From: Planctomyces sp. SH-PL62
GTDB taxonomy: Bacteria; Planctomycetota; Planctomycetia; Isosphaerales; Isosphaeraceae
NCBI RefSeq assembly: GCF_001610895.1
Contig: NZ_CP011273.1
Span: 62,001 to 126,000 of the forward strand
Length of the DNA stretch: 64,000 nt
Direction: 5' to 3'
The position numbers and the translations under genes are program-made. Below are positions 1-8,683 of the stretch, in pieces (position 1 is the stretch's first letter; each line of letters starts with the position of its first letter). The notes below the pieces were generated by a model, which worked only from the letters and a program-made list of their open reading frames with translations, was not told where the DNA came from and did not search any database.

Positions 1-636
1 CCGGCCGTCGCGCAAAAGCACGACGCGGTCGGCGAAGAACGTCGCTTCGCCCAGGTCGTGGGTCACAAGAACGACCGTCTTGCGGAGCGTGCGGAAGATC
101 TCGCGAAGCTCCTCCTGGAGGTCGGCGCGGACGAGCGGGTCGAGTGCGCCGAGCGGCTCGTCGAGCAGGAGCGCGTCCGGTTCCAGCATCAGGGCGCGCA
201 TCAGCCCCACGCGCTGGCGCTGGCCGCCGGAAAGCTCGCCGGGGTAGCGGTCCAGACCGTCGCCCGGGAACCGGGTCAGCGCGGCCAGTTCGTCCACGCG
301 CGCGGCGATCGCGTCGCGGTCACGGCCGAGATGGCGGGCCATCAGGGTGACGTTCGCGCGTGCGGTCAGGTGCGGGAAGAGGCCGCCGTCCTGGATGACG
401 TACCCCACCCGCAGCCGGACCGATCGGGCGGTGCTCGGCGCGACCGGCTCGCCGTCGAACGAGACCTCGCCCGAGTGCGGCCCGGCCAGGCCGATGAGGA
501 GCCGCAGCAGGGTGGACTTGCCGCAACCGCTGGGGCCGATCAACACCGTCGTCCGATTGGGGGGGAGTTTCAGCGAGATCGGGCCGAGCGCCGGGCGCCC
601 CGCGTACACCTTCTCGACGTCGCGGAGCGTGAACAT
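1..636 (-). CDS. ABC transporter ATP-binding protein, osmoprotectant/ergothioneine type (3' end outside window)
   Basis: ATPase subunit of an ABC importer at the inner face of the membrane. The 212 visible residues hold Walker A GPSGCGKST (residues 34-42), a Q-loop reading IQDGGLFPH, the signature LSGGQRQRVG, Walker B LLLDEPLGALDP and the switch motif VTHDLGEATFFADRV. The wording around the Q-loop and switch resembles the OpuBA/ProV (betaine, choline) group, to which the ergothioneine ATPase EgtV also belongs. The ATG shares one base with the stop of the upstream DUF427 gene (TGATG), so the two are probably translationally coupled. The C-terminus and any permease gene lie beyond position 1. 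The substrate is not readable from the ATPase; ergothioneine is inferred only from the neighbouring egtB and egtD. Confidence 0.9.
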   Translation of the reverse strand, partial: MFTLRDVEKVYAGRPALGPISLKLPPNRTTVLIGPSGCGKSTLLRLLIGLAGPHSGEVSFDGEPVAPSTARSVRLRVGYVIQDGGLFPHLTARANVTLMARHLGRDRDAIAARVDELAALTRFPGDGLDRYPGELSGGQRQRVGLMRALMLEPDALLLDEPLGALDPLVRADLQEELREIFRTLRKTVVLVTHDLGEATFFADRVVLLRDGR

Positions 637-917
637 CAGGTCGACACCGTCACGCCCTTCCAGAAGGCGACGTGGCCGGCGATCTCGGCGGCGGCCTCCT
701 TCGGCTTCGGGTAGTACCACGCGGCGTCCGCGTTCCGATCGCCGTCCACTTCGACGCTGTAATAGCTGGCGACCCCCTTCCAGGGGCAGGTCGTGTGCGT
801 GTCGCTCGGCTTGAAGTACTCCTGCTTGATCGAGTCGGGAGGGAAGTAGTGGTTTCCCTCGACCGTAACGGTCTTGTCGGATTCAGCCAGGACGGTGCCG
901 TTCCACGTCGCCTTCAT
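636..917 (-). CDS. DUF427 domain protein
   Basis: A 93-residue protein that matches the small DUF427 fold (PF04248): an N-terminal beta segment with WNGTVLAES, then YFPPDSI, the conserved TCPWKGVASYY block and WYYPKPKEAA near the C-terminus. The family has no established biochemical role. It lies 27 bases after egtD and overlaps the ABC ATPase start by one base, so it appears to be part of the same transcription unit. Family assignment is from sequence pattern. A role in thiol or ergothioneine metabolism is only suggested by position. Confidence 0.88.
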   Translation of the reverse strand: MKATWNGTVLAESDKTVTVEGNHYFPPDSIKQEYFKPSDTHTTCPWKGVASYYSVEVDGDRNADAAWYYPKPKEAAAEIAGHVAFWKGVTVST

Positions 918-944
918 CCAGTGATCTCCAGAGAGGGGCGGGTT

Positions 945-1898
945 TCAGGCCGCGGTCAGGTACAGGACCGCGAAGTAGTCTCGCGCGTCGGTCCAGGATT
1001 CGTCCAGGCGGAGCCCGCACGCCTGGGCGCGGGCGGCCAGCTCGGAGATGTCGTACTTGTGGGAATTCTCGGTGTGGATCGACTCGCCGGCGAGGAAGTC
1101 GAAGGTCGAGGCCCTGACTCGCACCCGGCGCTCGCGGTCGGTCACCAGGTGCATCTCGACCCGGGACTTCTCATGGTCGTAGAACGCGACGTGGCGGAAC
1201 GACTCCGCGTCGAAGTCCCCCCCCAGCTCGCGGTCGATCCGCGCCAGCAGGTTGCGATTGAACGCCGCCGTGACCCCGGCCGCGTCGTCGTAGGCGCGCT
1301 CCAGGACGGCCGGATCCTTGCGCAGGTCGACCCCCAGAAGCAGGCCGCCGCCGGGTCCGACGATCCTGGCGATCCGCCGCAGCAGGTCGTCGGCCTCCTG
1401 GGGATCGAAGTTGCCGAGGGTCGATCCGGGGAAGTACACGACCTTCCGCTCGGCCGTCGCCGCCTCGGGGACCGCGAACGGGGCGGTGAAGTCGGCGACG
1501 ACCGGCTCCACGTCCAGCGCGGGGTAGTCGTCGGCCAGGGTCGCGGCGGCTTCGCGGAGGTGCTCGCCGGAGACGTCCACGGGGACGAAGCCGGCCGGGG
1601 CGTCAAGGCGGTCGAGCAGCAGACGCACCTTGGTGAGAGCACCGGCGCCCAGCTCGATCAGCAGGCAGCGCGGGCCGCAGCGCGCGGCCATCGCGTCGGC
1701 ATGCCGGTGCATGATGCTCAGCTCGGTCCGCGTGGGATAGTACTCGGGCAACTCGGTGATGCGTTCGAACAGCCGCGAGCCGACGGCGTCGTAGAAGTAC
1801 TTGGAAGGCAGGCGTTTCCGGGGAAGCGCCAGGCCGGCGAGCACGTCGGCCCGGAAGCGGCGGTCGGCGGCCGTCGCGAGTCGGGTGTCGATCATCAT
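945..1898 (-). CDS. egtD: L-histidine N(alpha)-methyltransferase EgtD
   Basis: SAM-dependent trimethylation of histidine to hercynine, the first step of ergothioneine synthesis, in the cytoplasm. The 317-residue product has the typical length and blocks of the family (Methyltransf_33): SKYFYDAVGSRLFE and PEYYPTRTE (residues 33-59), the SAM loop IELGAGALTK (81-90), GSTLGNFDP (158-166) and the substrate-side AAFNRNLL (211-218). The start ATG overlaps the egtB stop by four bases (ATGA), giving coupled egtB-egtD translation. Reading continues open upstream into egtB in this frame, but those residues do not belong to the family. A second ATG directly follows, so the start is uncertain by one codon. 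Confidence 0.96.
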   Translation of the reverse strand: MMIDTRLATAADRRFRADVLAGLALPRKRLPSKYFYDAVGSRLFERITELPEYYPTRTELSIMHRHADAMAARCGPRCLLIELGAGALTKVRLLLDRLDAPAGFVPVDVSGEHLREAAATLADDYPALDVEPVVADFTAPFAVPEAATAERKVVYFPGSTLGNFDPQEADDLLRRIARIVGPGGGLLLGVDLRKDPAVLERAYDDAAGVTAAFNRNLLARIDRELGGDFDAESFRHVAFYDHEKSRVEMHLVTDRERRVRVRASTFDFLAGESIHTENSHKYDISELAARAQACGLRLDESWTDARDYFAVLYLTAA

Positions 1899-3157
1899 TC
1901 GGAGAGGTCCTTCGCGAGTCGGAGTCCCGAGAATTGCCAGCGGGCGTGGGGCGGGAAGAAATTGCGGTAAGTCGGCCGGACGTGCCCCGGCGGAGTGACG
2001 CACGAGCCGCCTCGCAGCACCATCTGGTTGCACATGAACTTCCCGTTGTATTCGCCGAGCGCCCCGGCGGCGGGCCGATACCCCCGATAGGCCGCGTACG
2101 GGCTGGAGGTCCACACCCATACGTCGCCATAGAACGAGCCCCCGGCGGTCGTCGGGTGGAGCCGGCCCGAGTCCAGGAAGTTCCCTTCCACCGGCCGCGA
2201 GCGGGACGCAGTCTCCCACTCGGCCTCGGTCGGCAGCCGGGCTCCGGCCCATCGGGCGTAGGCGTCGGCCTCGTAATAGCTCAGGTGGCAGACGGTCTCG
2301 GCCGGGTCCAGGGGCCGCATCCCCCGAAGCGTGAACAGCACGTGGCCGGGGCCGTCGCGGTGCCAGTGCAAGGGCGCCGACCAACCGGCGTCGCGGCCGG
2401 CGGCCCATCCGTCGGAGAGCCACAACTCGGGCCGGTCGTAGCCGCCGTCCTCGATGAACGCCAGATACTCGCCGTTGTTCACCGGACGCGAGGCCAGCGC
2501 GAACGCGGCGACGTACTCGCGATGCCTAGGCCCCTCGTTGTCGAACGTGAAGCCAGGCCCCTCATGACCGATCCAGCGCACGCCCCCCTGGTGCGGCTCC
2601 CATCCCAGGGGGCTCGGGTCGACGGCCTCCACATCAACCGCCGGGGCGTAGCAGGGCCGCAGCGGGTTCAGGCCGAACGCGTGTTTCAGGTCGGTGAGCA
2701 ACAACTCCTGGTGTTGTTCTTCGTGATTCAGGCCGATCTCGACGAGAGGCGCAATTACGCCCAGGACCTGGTCGTCGGCCGACTCGATGAGACCGAGCAT
2801 CCCCTCGTCGACCGCGCGGCGGTAGGCGTACACCTCGGCGACCGTGGGACGCGACAGCAATCCTCGGGCGGGGCGGGCCCAGCGATCGCCGATCGAGTCG
2901 TAATAGGAGTTGAACAGGAAGCCGTACCGAGGGTGATGCACGCGATACCCCGGCGCGTGCGGCACGAGCAGAAACGTCTCGAAGAACCAGGCCGAGTGCG
3001 CCAGGTGCCACTTGGGCGGGCTGCAATCGGGCATCGACTGGAGCTGATAATCCTCCGGCTCCAACGTCGTGCACAGTTCCTCACTGCGGCTACGGACCTC
3101 GCGATAGCGGGCCGCCAGCGCGGGACGAGCCGAAGAATCGGAAGGCAGGTCGGACAT
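1895..3157 (-). CDS. egtB: Ergothioneine biosynthesis sulfoxide synthase EgtB
   Basis: Non-heme iron enzyme joining hercynine to a thiol donor through a C-S bond with O2. The 420-residue product has an N-terminal DinB-like four-helix domain with the iron ligand motif KWHLAHSAWFFETF (His51) and NHEEQHQE (His145, His149), followed by an FGE-sulfatase domain ending in a GGSCVTPPGHVRPTYRNFF-like block. Length is normal. No egtA or egtC (gamma-glutamylcysteine route) and no egtE lie nearby, so this enzyme may use cysteine directly or those genes may be elsewhere. It is first in the run egtB-egtD-DUF427-ABC ATPase. Confidence 0.95.
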   Translation of the reverse strand: MSDLPSDSSARPALAARYREVRSRSEELCTTLEPEDYQLQSMPDCSPPKWHLAHSAWFFETFLLVPHAPGYRVHHPRYGFLFNSYYDSIGDRWARPARGLLSRPTVAEVYAYRRAVDEGMLGLIESADDQVLGVIAPLVEIGLNHEEQHQELLLTDLKHAFGLNPLRPCYAPAVDVEAVDPSPLGWEPHQGGVRWIGHEGPGFTFDNEGPRHREYVAAFALASRPVNNGEYLAFIEDGGYDRPELWLSDGWAAGRDAGWSAPLHWHRDGPGHVLFTLRGMRPLDPAETVCHLSYYEADAYARWAGARLPTEAEWETASRSRPVEGNFLDSGRLHPTTAGGSFYGDVWVWTSSPYAAYRGYRPAAGALGEYNGKFMCNQMVLRGGSCVTPPGHVRPTYRNFFPPHARWQFSGLRLAKDLSE

Positions 3158-3462
3158 CTCGTCTCCACGGGTGTCGGACTCGGTGTCGCGGGGGCCGATC
3201 GCACCAAGGTCGGGACAGAGGCTCGGATCGTGCGTCCAGATCGGCCTGTCCTGAATGATGCATATCTCAAGCCGAACGACTGCTCGTGTTGGACCGAAGC
3301 GATTTTAGGTTCGGTCCATTCGAACGGCAAGTTTCGCAAGGCCGCCGACGATCCCCCTTCACCCATCGCGCGCTCCGCCGAAGCACACTTTCAGGCTCGA
3401 TTACGGGGGTGGGAGACTGTCGACGTCATCGCTTCTCCCACAAGGGGAGCAGGATGACACCG
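3158..3462. other. Spacer between egtB start and the convergently placed end of the next gene
   Basis: About 305 bases that must hold the promoter of the egtB operon. No convincing -35/-10 pair was found. Open frames crossing it look like GC-driven shadows. Around 3430-3450 is a short CTTCTCCC/GGGGAG hairpin-like remnant similar to the palindromic repeats seen elsewhere in this window. Confidence 0.4.
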
Positions 3463-4932
3463 TTACGCCACGGCCGAAGTGCGCGCCTTCCCGGCGCGTC
3501 GGCGAGACTTCCAGCGCAGGAAGACGGCCGTCGCGATCGCGGCCAGGCCGGCCCCCAACAGGGCCTTGGCCTGGATGTCGGCGGCGATATAAGTGTTCAT
3601 GTCCTTCCGGTCGACTCGGGCGAACGCTTCCTCCGCGCCGCTGCGCGAGGCGATCGACTCGTTGCGCCGCGGGAAGTCGTCGAGGAAATGGTCGTCTTCG
3701 ATCGACGCTCCAGCCGCGATCTTCGCCGCCTCGAACTCCTGGTAGTCCTTCTGATAGCCCTGGCCGTAGGCCAGCTCGGCTTCGAACTGGGGGAGCAGGC
3801 GCGCCACTCGGGCCGGGTCGGACGTCAGCGTCTCCTCGATCTGGGCCTGACGCTTCCGACAATGTTCGCGCAGGAACTCCTGGATGGCCGGGTCGGTCGA
3901 GTAGCGGTCGGCCAGCCGAATGGCGCGCTCGAAGGCCGTCCAGGCGATCGACCGCTGGCCGACGCGAAGCATGGTCTCGCCCAGCGCCAGGGCGAAGTGG
4001 GGGTTGGCCCCGCCCCCTTGCCGCCACATGCCGATGATCCCCAGCGTCGGCTCGTCGAACGCGACCGGCGCGCGATGCGAGGGGAGCGGGACGCCTAGCC
4101 ATCCCGTCTCGGCCCCGACCTTCGTGATCTGATCGCGGACCGAGCCGGGGCTCGACGGGGACTCGCCCTTGCTGAACGCCACGTCGTAGGGGCGGCCGTA
4201 GGCCGTCTCGACCCAGTTGTTCTCGCGATCGAGGATCTGGCGGGTCCCGAGGTCGAGCCGATTGCCGAGGCAGTCGTACGTCTTCAGGAGCGCCGGATCG
4301 TCCATGGTGGCGAGCAAGAATTCGGCGATCGCGGCCTGCCACTGTTCGCGTCCGAAGTGGGCCTCGGGGTTCACCTCCACGGACTTGCGGATGAACCCGA
4401 CGCCCTCGCCGAACCGCTCGCGGGCCGAGGCGTCGCCCGCGGCGGCCTGCTTGAAGCTGCCGTGGATCAGGAACGTCCCAAGGTTCGCGTATGACGTGTA
4501 GAGGTCGCGGCCTTGCAAGCCCTTCGCCTCCTGTCGGGCGAGCTTCTCGCGCATCGCCGCGACGGCCTCGTCCGACCGTCCCAGCCGGTCGAGACCCACG
4601 CCCAGGTCGTCCGTCAGGTCGAAGGCCGAGGGGTCGTCGGCCGGCAAGTCCGCGAGCTTCTCGCGAGCCAGCCGATCCCGCTCCCGATAGTAGGCGGGGC
4701 CGTGTTTGGCGAACCGCTCGTGGATCACGTCGTGGGCCATCGCGAACCGGAAGGCCACGCCCCCCTCGTACTTCGGGACGTGATGCGGCGGCGGATAGGA
4801 CCGGGCCAGGAACGGGTAGTTCGACGAATCGAACGACGCCGGAAGGTTCCCGATCGCCCCGACCAGCCAGCCGACGCACCAGCCCGCCGTCATCGCCAGC
4901 GCCGTCAGGGCGACGCGTCGAGTCGCGCTCAT
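3463..4932 (-). CDS. Hypothetical membrane-anchored TPR-like protein
   Basis: A 489-residue protein of unrecognised family. It has a hydrophobic N-terminal segment (residues about 7-27), a long helical region with weak tetratricopeptide character (for example around DLTDDLGVGLDRLGRSDEA and FALALGETMLRVGQRSIAW), and a C-terminal hydrophobic segment (about 455-473) followed by a basic tail RWKSRRRAGK. This suggests two membrane anchors flanking an extracytoplasmic helical domain, but topology is inferred. Its ATG lies three bases after the stop of the small gene at 4936-5199, so the two form a tight operon. Function unknown. Confidence 0.75.
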   Translation of the reverse strand: MSATRRVALTALAMTAGWCVGWLVGAIGNLPASFDSSNYPFLARSYPPPHHVPKYEGGVAFRFAMAHDVIHERFAKHGPAYYRERDRLAREKLADLPADDPSAFDLTDDLGVGLDRLGRSDEAVAAMREKLARQEAKGLQGRDLYTSYANLGTFLIHGSFKQAAAGDASARERFGEGVGFIRKSVEVNPEAHFGREQWQAAIAEFLLATMDDPALLKTYDCLGNRLDLGTRQILDRENNWVETAYGRPYDVAFSKGESPSSPGSVRDQITKVGAETGWLGVPLPSHRAPVAFDEPTLGIIGMWRQGGGANPHFALALGETMLRVGQRSIAWTAFERAIRLADRYSTDPAIQEFLREHCRKRQAQIEETLTSDPARVARLLPQFEAELAYGQGYQKDYQEFEAAKIAAGASIEDDHFLDDFPRRNESIASRSGAEEAFARVDRKDMNTYIAADIQAKALLGAGLAAIATAVFLRWKSRRRAGKARTSAVA

Positions 4933-4935
4933 GGT

Positions 4936-5199
4936 TCAGGCCCTCGCCCGGTCGCGCCTCGAAGCCACCACGAACGCCCCCACGAGCAAGGCCGCCCCGC
5001 CCCCGAGCAGCACGTCATGCCGCAGGGCCCGGCGGATCGCCCCCTCCCCCGCCCCCTCGTCCGGCCCCACCCACTCGCCATACTGCGAGCGGAACTCCCG
5101 CTCGTGCGTCTTCAGCTCGCTGTCGTTCAGGCAGGCCCCCGCCCGCCCCCCAAGGCCGACCAGCACCAGGCCCATGAGCAAGATCCGCAAGCGCGCCAT
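4936..5199 (-). CDS. Small exported/membrane protein, hypothetical
   Basis: An 87-residue protein with an N-terminal signal-like segment (MARLRILLMGLVLVGLGG, then an Ala-Cys), a charged middle and a C-terminal transmembrane helix (LLGGGAALLVGAFVVASRR). The start was chosen because AGGAG sits about 8 bases upstream; longer readings upstream have no such site. The cysteine following GGRAGA could be a lipobox but is not a clean match. The next gene starts three bases downstream. No family recognised. Confidence 0.65.
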   Translation of the reverse strand: MARLRILLMGLVLVGLGGRAGACLNDSELKTHEREFRSQYGEWVGPDEGAGEGAIRRALRHDVLLGGGAALLVGAFVVASRRDRARA

Positions 5200-5446
5200 G
5201 GCGAGACTCCTGAAGGAAAGGGGCCGGATTTGCTGACGAGACCATTGTCTCACAGTTGTCGTAGGATTCAAGGGCGGGTCCATTAATGTGCGTCGCGAGG
5301 ACACCGCGGTCTCGGCGAAATCCCTGGGAAATGAGCCATTCGGCCCCATTTCGTCCGGAACGGCACGATGTTCGCTTGATCAGAATCGGGCTCGTCCCCC
5401 GTTGAAATGAGAGGGGAGTCGAGAGGCCCGATGGGAGCCGAGAACG

Positions 5447-6432
5447 ATGACGCCGCATGATGGGACGACGGACGGACACGATCGCGGCCTTGAAGACGAG
5501 TCGGCCGTGGGCGGGGAGTTCCTGGTCAACGAGCCGACCGATCCGGCGCGATCCGAGGAGCCCACGCGTGGGGCCATATGGCCGTCCGGACCTCGCCAGG
5601 TCGACGGGCCGGAGGTCGGCCCTTCCGCCGGGATCGGCCTCGCCGGCCTGGCGATGTGCGCGGCGCTCTCGCTCCTGATGGGCGGTGCCGGGGCCTGGGC
5701 CTACACGAGCTTCCTGGCGCCTCGGCCCCCCGTCGCGGAGAGTGCCGCGAGCGCGACGGACGAGGCGACGGGGCAGGCCGCGACCGCCCTGGCCGCTCGG
5801 CTCGACGACCTCTCCGAGCGGGTCGAGGGCCTGCGACGGGATCAGGACGCGAAGGTCACGTCGCCGATGCCCGACTTCGGACCGCTGATGGAGCGGGTCG
5901 ACAAGGTCGAGGCCGCCACGTCGGCCGTCGATTCCCTCGCCCGCAAGCTGGACGAGATCCCCGCCGAAGTGGACGCGAACCGCCGGGAGATCAAGGCCAA
6001 CCGCGAGTCGCTCGACGAGGTGCGGGGGCTCGTGGCCGAGCTTCAGAAGTCGTCGACGTCTGCGAGGGCCGACGGCGGGACGGCGCCCGAAAGCGTCGGG
6101 GGGGGCGTCCCGAGGCCGAAGGCTCGGCCGACTCGGCGATCGAGCCCGGCCTGGCGGATTTCCGGCAGCGTCGATATCGCGAGGCCTTCGACGCCTTCCA
6201 GGGCCTGACGGCCGCCCGGCCCGACGACGCCCGCGTCTGGTATCTGGCCGCGCTCTCACGCGGATTTTCCACCGGGGAGTGGACCGGCGAGACCGAGCGC
6301 ATGGCGCGTCGCGGGGCGGAACGCGAGAAGGCCGGCACCCCCGCCCGCCCGAGGATCGACGCGGCGCTCGAGGGCTTGACCAAGGAGACGGGCAAGGACT
6401 GGATCGCCTACTTCCGCGCCCAGGGCCGCTGA
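5447..6432 (+). CDS. TPR-like membrane protein, frameshifted at a G8 tract
   Basis: Two consecutive reading frames make one plausible 328-residue protein. The first frame (5447 to about 6098) encodes a polar N-terminus, a transmembrane helix (about residues 62-87) and a coiled-coil region with KLDEIPAEVDANRREIKANR. The second frame (about 6105 to 6432) encodes a TPR-like tail with FDAFQGLTAARPDDARVWYL. They meet at a run of eight G (6098-6105) where a -1 shift, or one missing G, joins them. The total of 986 bases plus one is divisible by three, fitting a single-base deletion. A sequencing or assembly error, a true mutation and slippage during translation are all possible. A GGGAG site lies about 9 bases before the ATG. 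Confidence 0.6.
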
Positions 6433-6440
6433 ACGTCCCG

Positions 6441-6474
6441 TCGCCCCCGCCCGCGGGCGATCGCGGGGGGGCGA
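6441..6474. terminator. Imperfect GC-rich hairpin between convergent genes
   Basis: TCGCCCCCGC and GCGGGGGGGCGA can pair around a 12-base loop between the convergent ends of the TPR gene and argG. The pairing has a two-base bulge and no T-run, so it is a weak terminator candidate. Confidence 0.3.
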
Positions 6475-6489
6475 TTCGGGCCGTCCACG

Positions 6490-7749
6490 TCACTTGGTGT
6501 TGCTGGGGGGGATGATGCTGGGGAGTTCGAGGCGCGGGCCGCCGGCCTTGGCGTTGAGGAGCTGGTGCTTGGCCTGGGTGGTCTGGCCGAGGCCGTGGAT
6601 CTTGATGAAGCCCATGGCGGCGGTGGCGTCGTACTGGTCGCCTTCCTCGTAGGTCGCCAGCTCGTGGCGGTAGAGGCTGTGCGGACTCTTGCGGCCGACG
6701 ACGATCAGGCCCCCCTTGTACAGCTTCATCCGGACCACGCCCGAGACGTACTGCTGGTTGGAGACCGTGAACGCCATCAGGTCCTGGTGGAGCTGGCTGA
6801 ACCAGAGGCCGTTGTAGATCAGGTCGGCGTAGGTCTGGCTGACCAGGGTCTTGAACCGCTGGGATTCCTTCGAGAGCGTGAGGAACTCCAGCTCCTTGTG
6901 GGCCTCGTTCAGGAGGATCGCGCCCGGGGCCTCGTAGATCTCGCGCGACTTGATGCCGACCAGGCGGTTCTCGATGTGGTCGATCCGGCCGACGCCGTGC
7001 TTGCCGGCGGTCTTGTTGGCGGCCTCGATCAGCTCGATGCCGTCCATCTCCTTGCCGTTCCAGGCGACCGGGCGGCCCTGCTCGAAGGTGATCTCGACCT
7101 CCTCGGGCTCGTCGGGGGCGTCCTTGGGGTCGGTGGTCCACTGGAAGGTTTCGGCGGGGGGCTCGACCCAGGGGTCTTCCAGGATGCCGGCCTCGATGGA
7201 GCGGCCCCAGAGGTTCTGGTCGGTGCTGAAGATCGACTTCTTGGTCGCCTCGACCTCGATGCCGTGCTTGGCGGCGTACTCCAGCTCCTGGGTCCGGGTC
7301 CACTTCCACTCGCGGACCGGGGCCACGATCTTGAGGTCCGGGGCGAGGGTCTGGAAGGTGACGTCGAACCGGACCTGGTCGTTCCCCTTGCCGGTGCAGC
7401 CGTGGGCGACGGCCGTCGCGCCATGCTCGCGCGCCACGCGCACCATCAGCTGGGCGATCAGCGGCCGCCCCAGCGCCGTGGCCAGCGGGTACTTGCCCTC
7501 GTAGAGGGCGCCGGCCATCAGCGAGGGCCAGACGAAGTAGTCGATGAAGAGGTTGCGGGCGTCCTCGGCGACCGCCTCGACGGCGCCGGTGCGCAGCGCC
7601 TTGTCGCGGATCGCATGGATGTCCTGCCCCTGCCCGAGGTCGCAGGTGTAGGCGATGACGTCCATGTCGTACGTTTCGTTGATCCACTTGACGGCCACCG
7701 ACGTATCGAGGCCGCCGCTGTAGGCGAGGACGATCTTCTCACGCGCCAC
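6490..7749 (-). CDS. argG: Argininosuccinate synthase
   Basis: Joins citrulline and aspartate with ATP to give argininosuccinate, the penultimate step of arginine synthesis. The 419-residue product shows the N-type ATP pyrophosphatase loop AYSGGLDTS near the N-terminus, VAHGCTGKGNDQVRF, and the family-typical REWKWTRTQELEYA and QNLWGRSIE blocks. The start is taken as GTG at 7749 (VAREKIVLAYSGG); the frame is open 29 codons further upstream but those residues are not part of the family. argH lies some 36 kb away, so the pathway is not clustered here. Confidence 0.96.
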   Translation of the reverse strand: MAREKIVLAYSGGLDTSVAVKWINETYDMDVIAYTCDLGQGQDIHAIRDKALRTGAVEAVAEDARNLFIDYFVWPSLMAGALYEGKYPLATALGRPLIAQLMVRVAREHGATAVAHGCTGKGNDQVRFDVTFQTLAPDLKIVAPVREWKWTRTQELEYAAKHGIEVEATKKSIFSTDQNLWGRSIEAGILEDPWVEPPAETFQWTTDPKDAPDEPEEVEITFEQGRPVAWNGKEMDGIELIEAANKTAGKHGVGRIDHIENRLVGIKSREIYEAPGAILLNEAHKELEFLTLSKESQRFKTLVSQTYADLIYNGLWFSQLHQDLMAFTVSNQQYVSGVVRMKLYKGGLIVVGRKSPHSLYRHELATYEEGDQYDATAAMGFIKIHGLGQTTQAKHQLLNAKAGGPRLELPSIIPPSNTK

Positions 7750-8683
7750 GGCTATATGCTCTTTTCTCTGGGGCTGAAGCTGAGGACGAGGTAGGAAACG
7801 GAACCCGCGCCGGCCCTCGGTCTCGGGCCGCCGCACCCGCGCGCACCCCCACCCGAACGGAACCCGGCCAGGCTCCCATTATTTCGCCCGGCCCCCGGTT
7901 TGACAAACCCGTTCCGACGGGCCGGCCCAGCCGACCGGCCGCACTCCGAGCGACGATCGTCCGGGCGTCCTCGAAAACGACCCCCCCTCGCGATCACGTC
8001 ACCCCAGCCCGACCCGACGCTTCAGGCGACGGCGACGCTCGCGAACGGGTTCACCAAAGCCGGACGACGCCGTACGCGTCGAACGCGAGGCCGGCGCCGA
8101 CCGCCTCCCCACCCGCGCCGAGTCGGCTCGCGGCAGTTGATCGCCGAGGACGTCCTTGACCGCGAGCGGACGTTCCCCGAGGCGGAGCCGTTGCGCCTGG
8201 TCGCCGTGAGATGGGAGGGATTGCAGGACGCCGGCCTCGCCCTGGAATTCATCAAAGATCTAAAGTCGTCTAAAAACGACGGTAATTTCCGGTGTTATTC
8301 CTGATTTCTCTTGAATTAACGCAATTTATGGTGAATCATCATGGCTGTGGCGAGAACCCACATCACGATCGCCATTTCTCACACAAGGATTCGGTCGTCT
8401 CCTTGACGCCAGGCGTCGGCCTCCACTCAGGCGCAGGAGCCGAGCAGCTTCGCGGTCGCTGATCGCGCCTCGTTTCGTCGATCTCGACGGTCGCGCCTCG
8501 GCGGGAATTCACTTGACCCGCGTCACTGGGCGAGCCGGGCTCATCATCGTGGATGCGCGTCGTCGAACGCGCTCCTTCTCCTGGCGCTGCGAATGGCGGC
8601 GGCTTGGATACCGGTCTTCCGGTTGATCGGCCGAGTCGTCAGGCGCCGACCCCGCATCGGGAATCGTCCCACAGGAGTTTCGG
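7750..8683. other. Long intergenic region with an AT-rich patch
   Basis: About 930 bases without a supportable gene. The first 500 are GC-rich, and frames through them give arginine/proline-rich shadow peptides. From about 8255 to 8360 the composition drops sharply. Inside lies a possible promoter facing the + strand (TTGAAT, 17 bases, AATCAT) and a small GTCGT/ACGAC hairpin. This may serve the gene at 8684, but the distance is over 300 bases. Confidence 0.4.

Noticed and set aside
5015-7687. 890-residue minus-strand frame across argG and the TPR gene
   Set aside because: Out-of-frame shadow with arginine-rich composition.
7900-8304. 134-residue + strand frame in the long spacer
   Set aside because: Low-complexity, basic peptide with no ribosome site or family.
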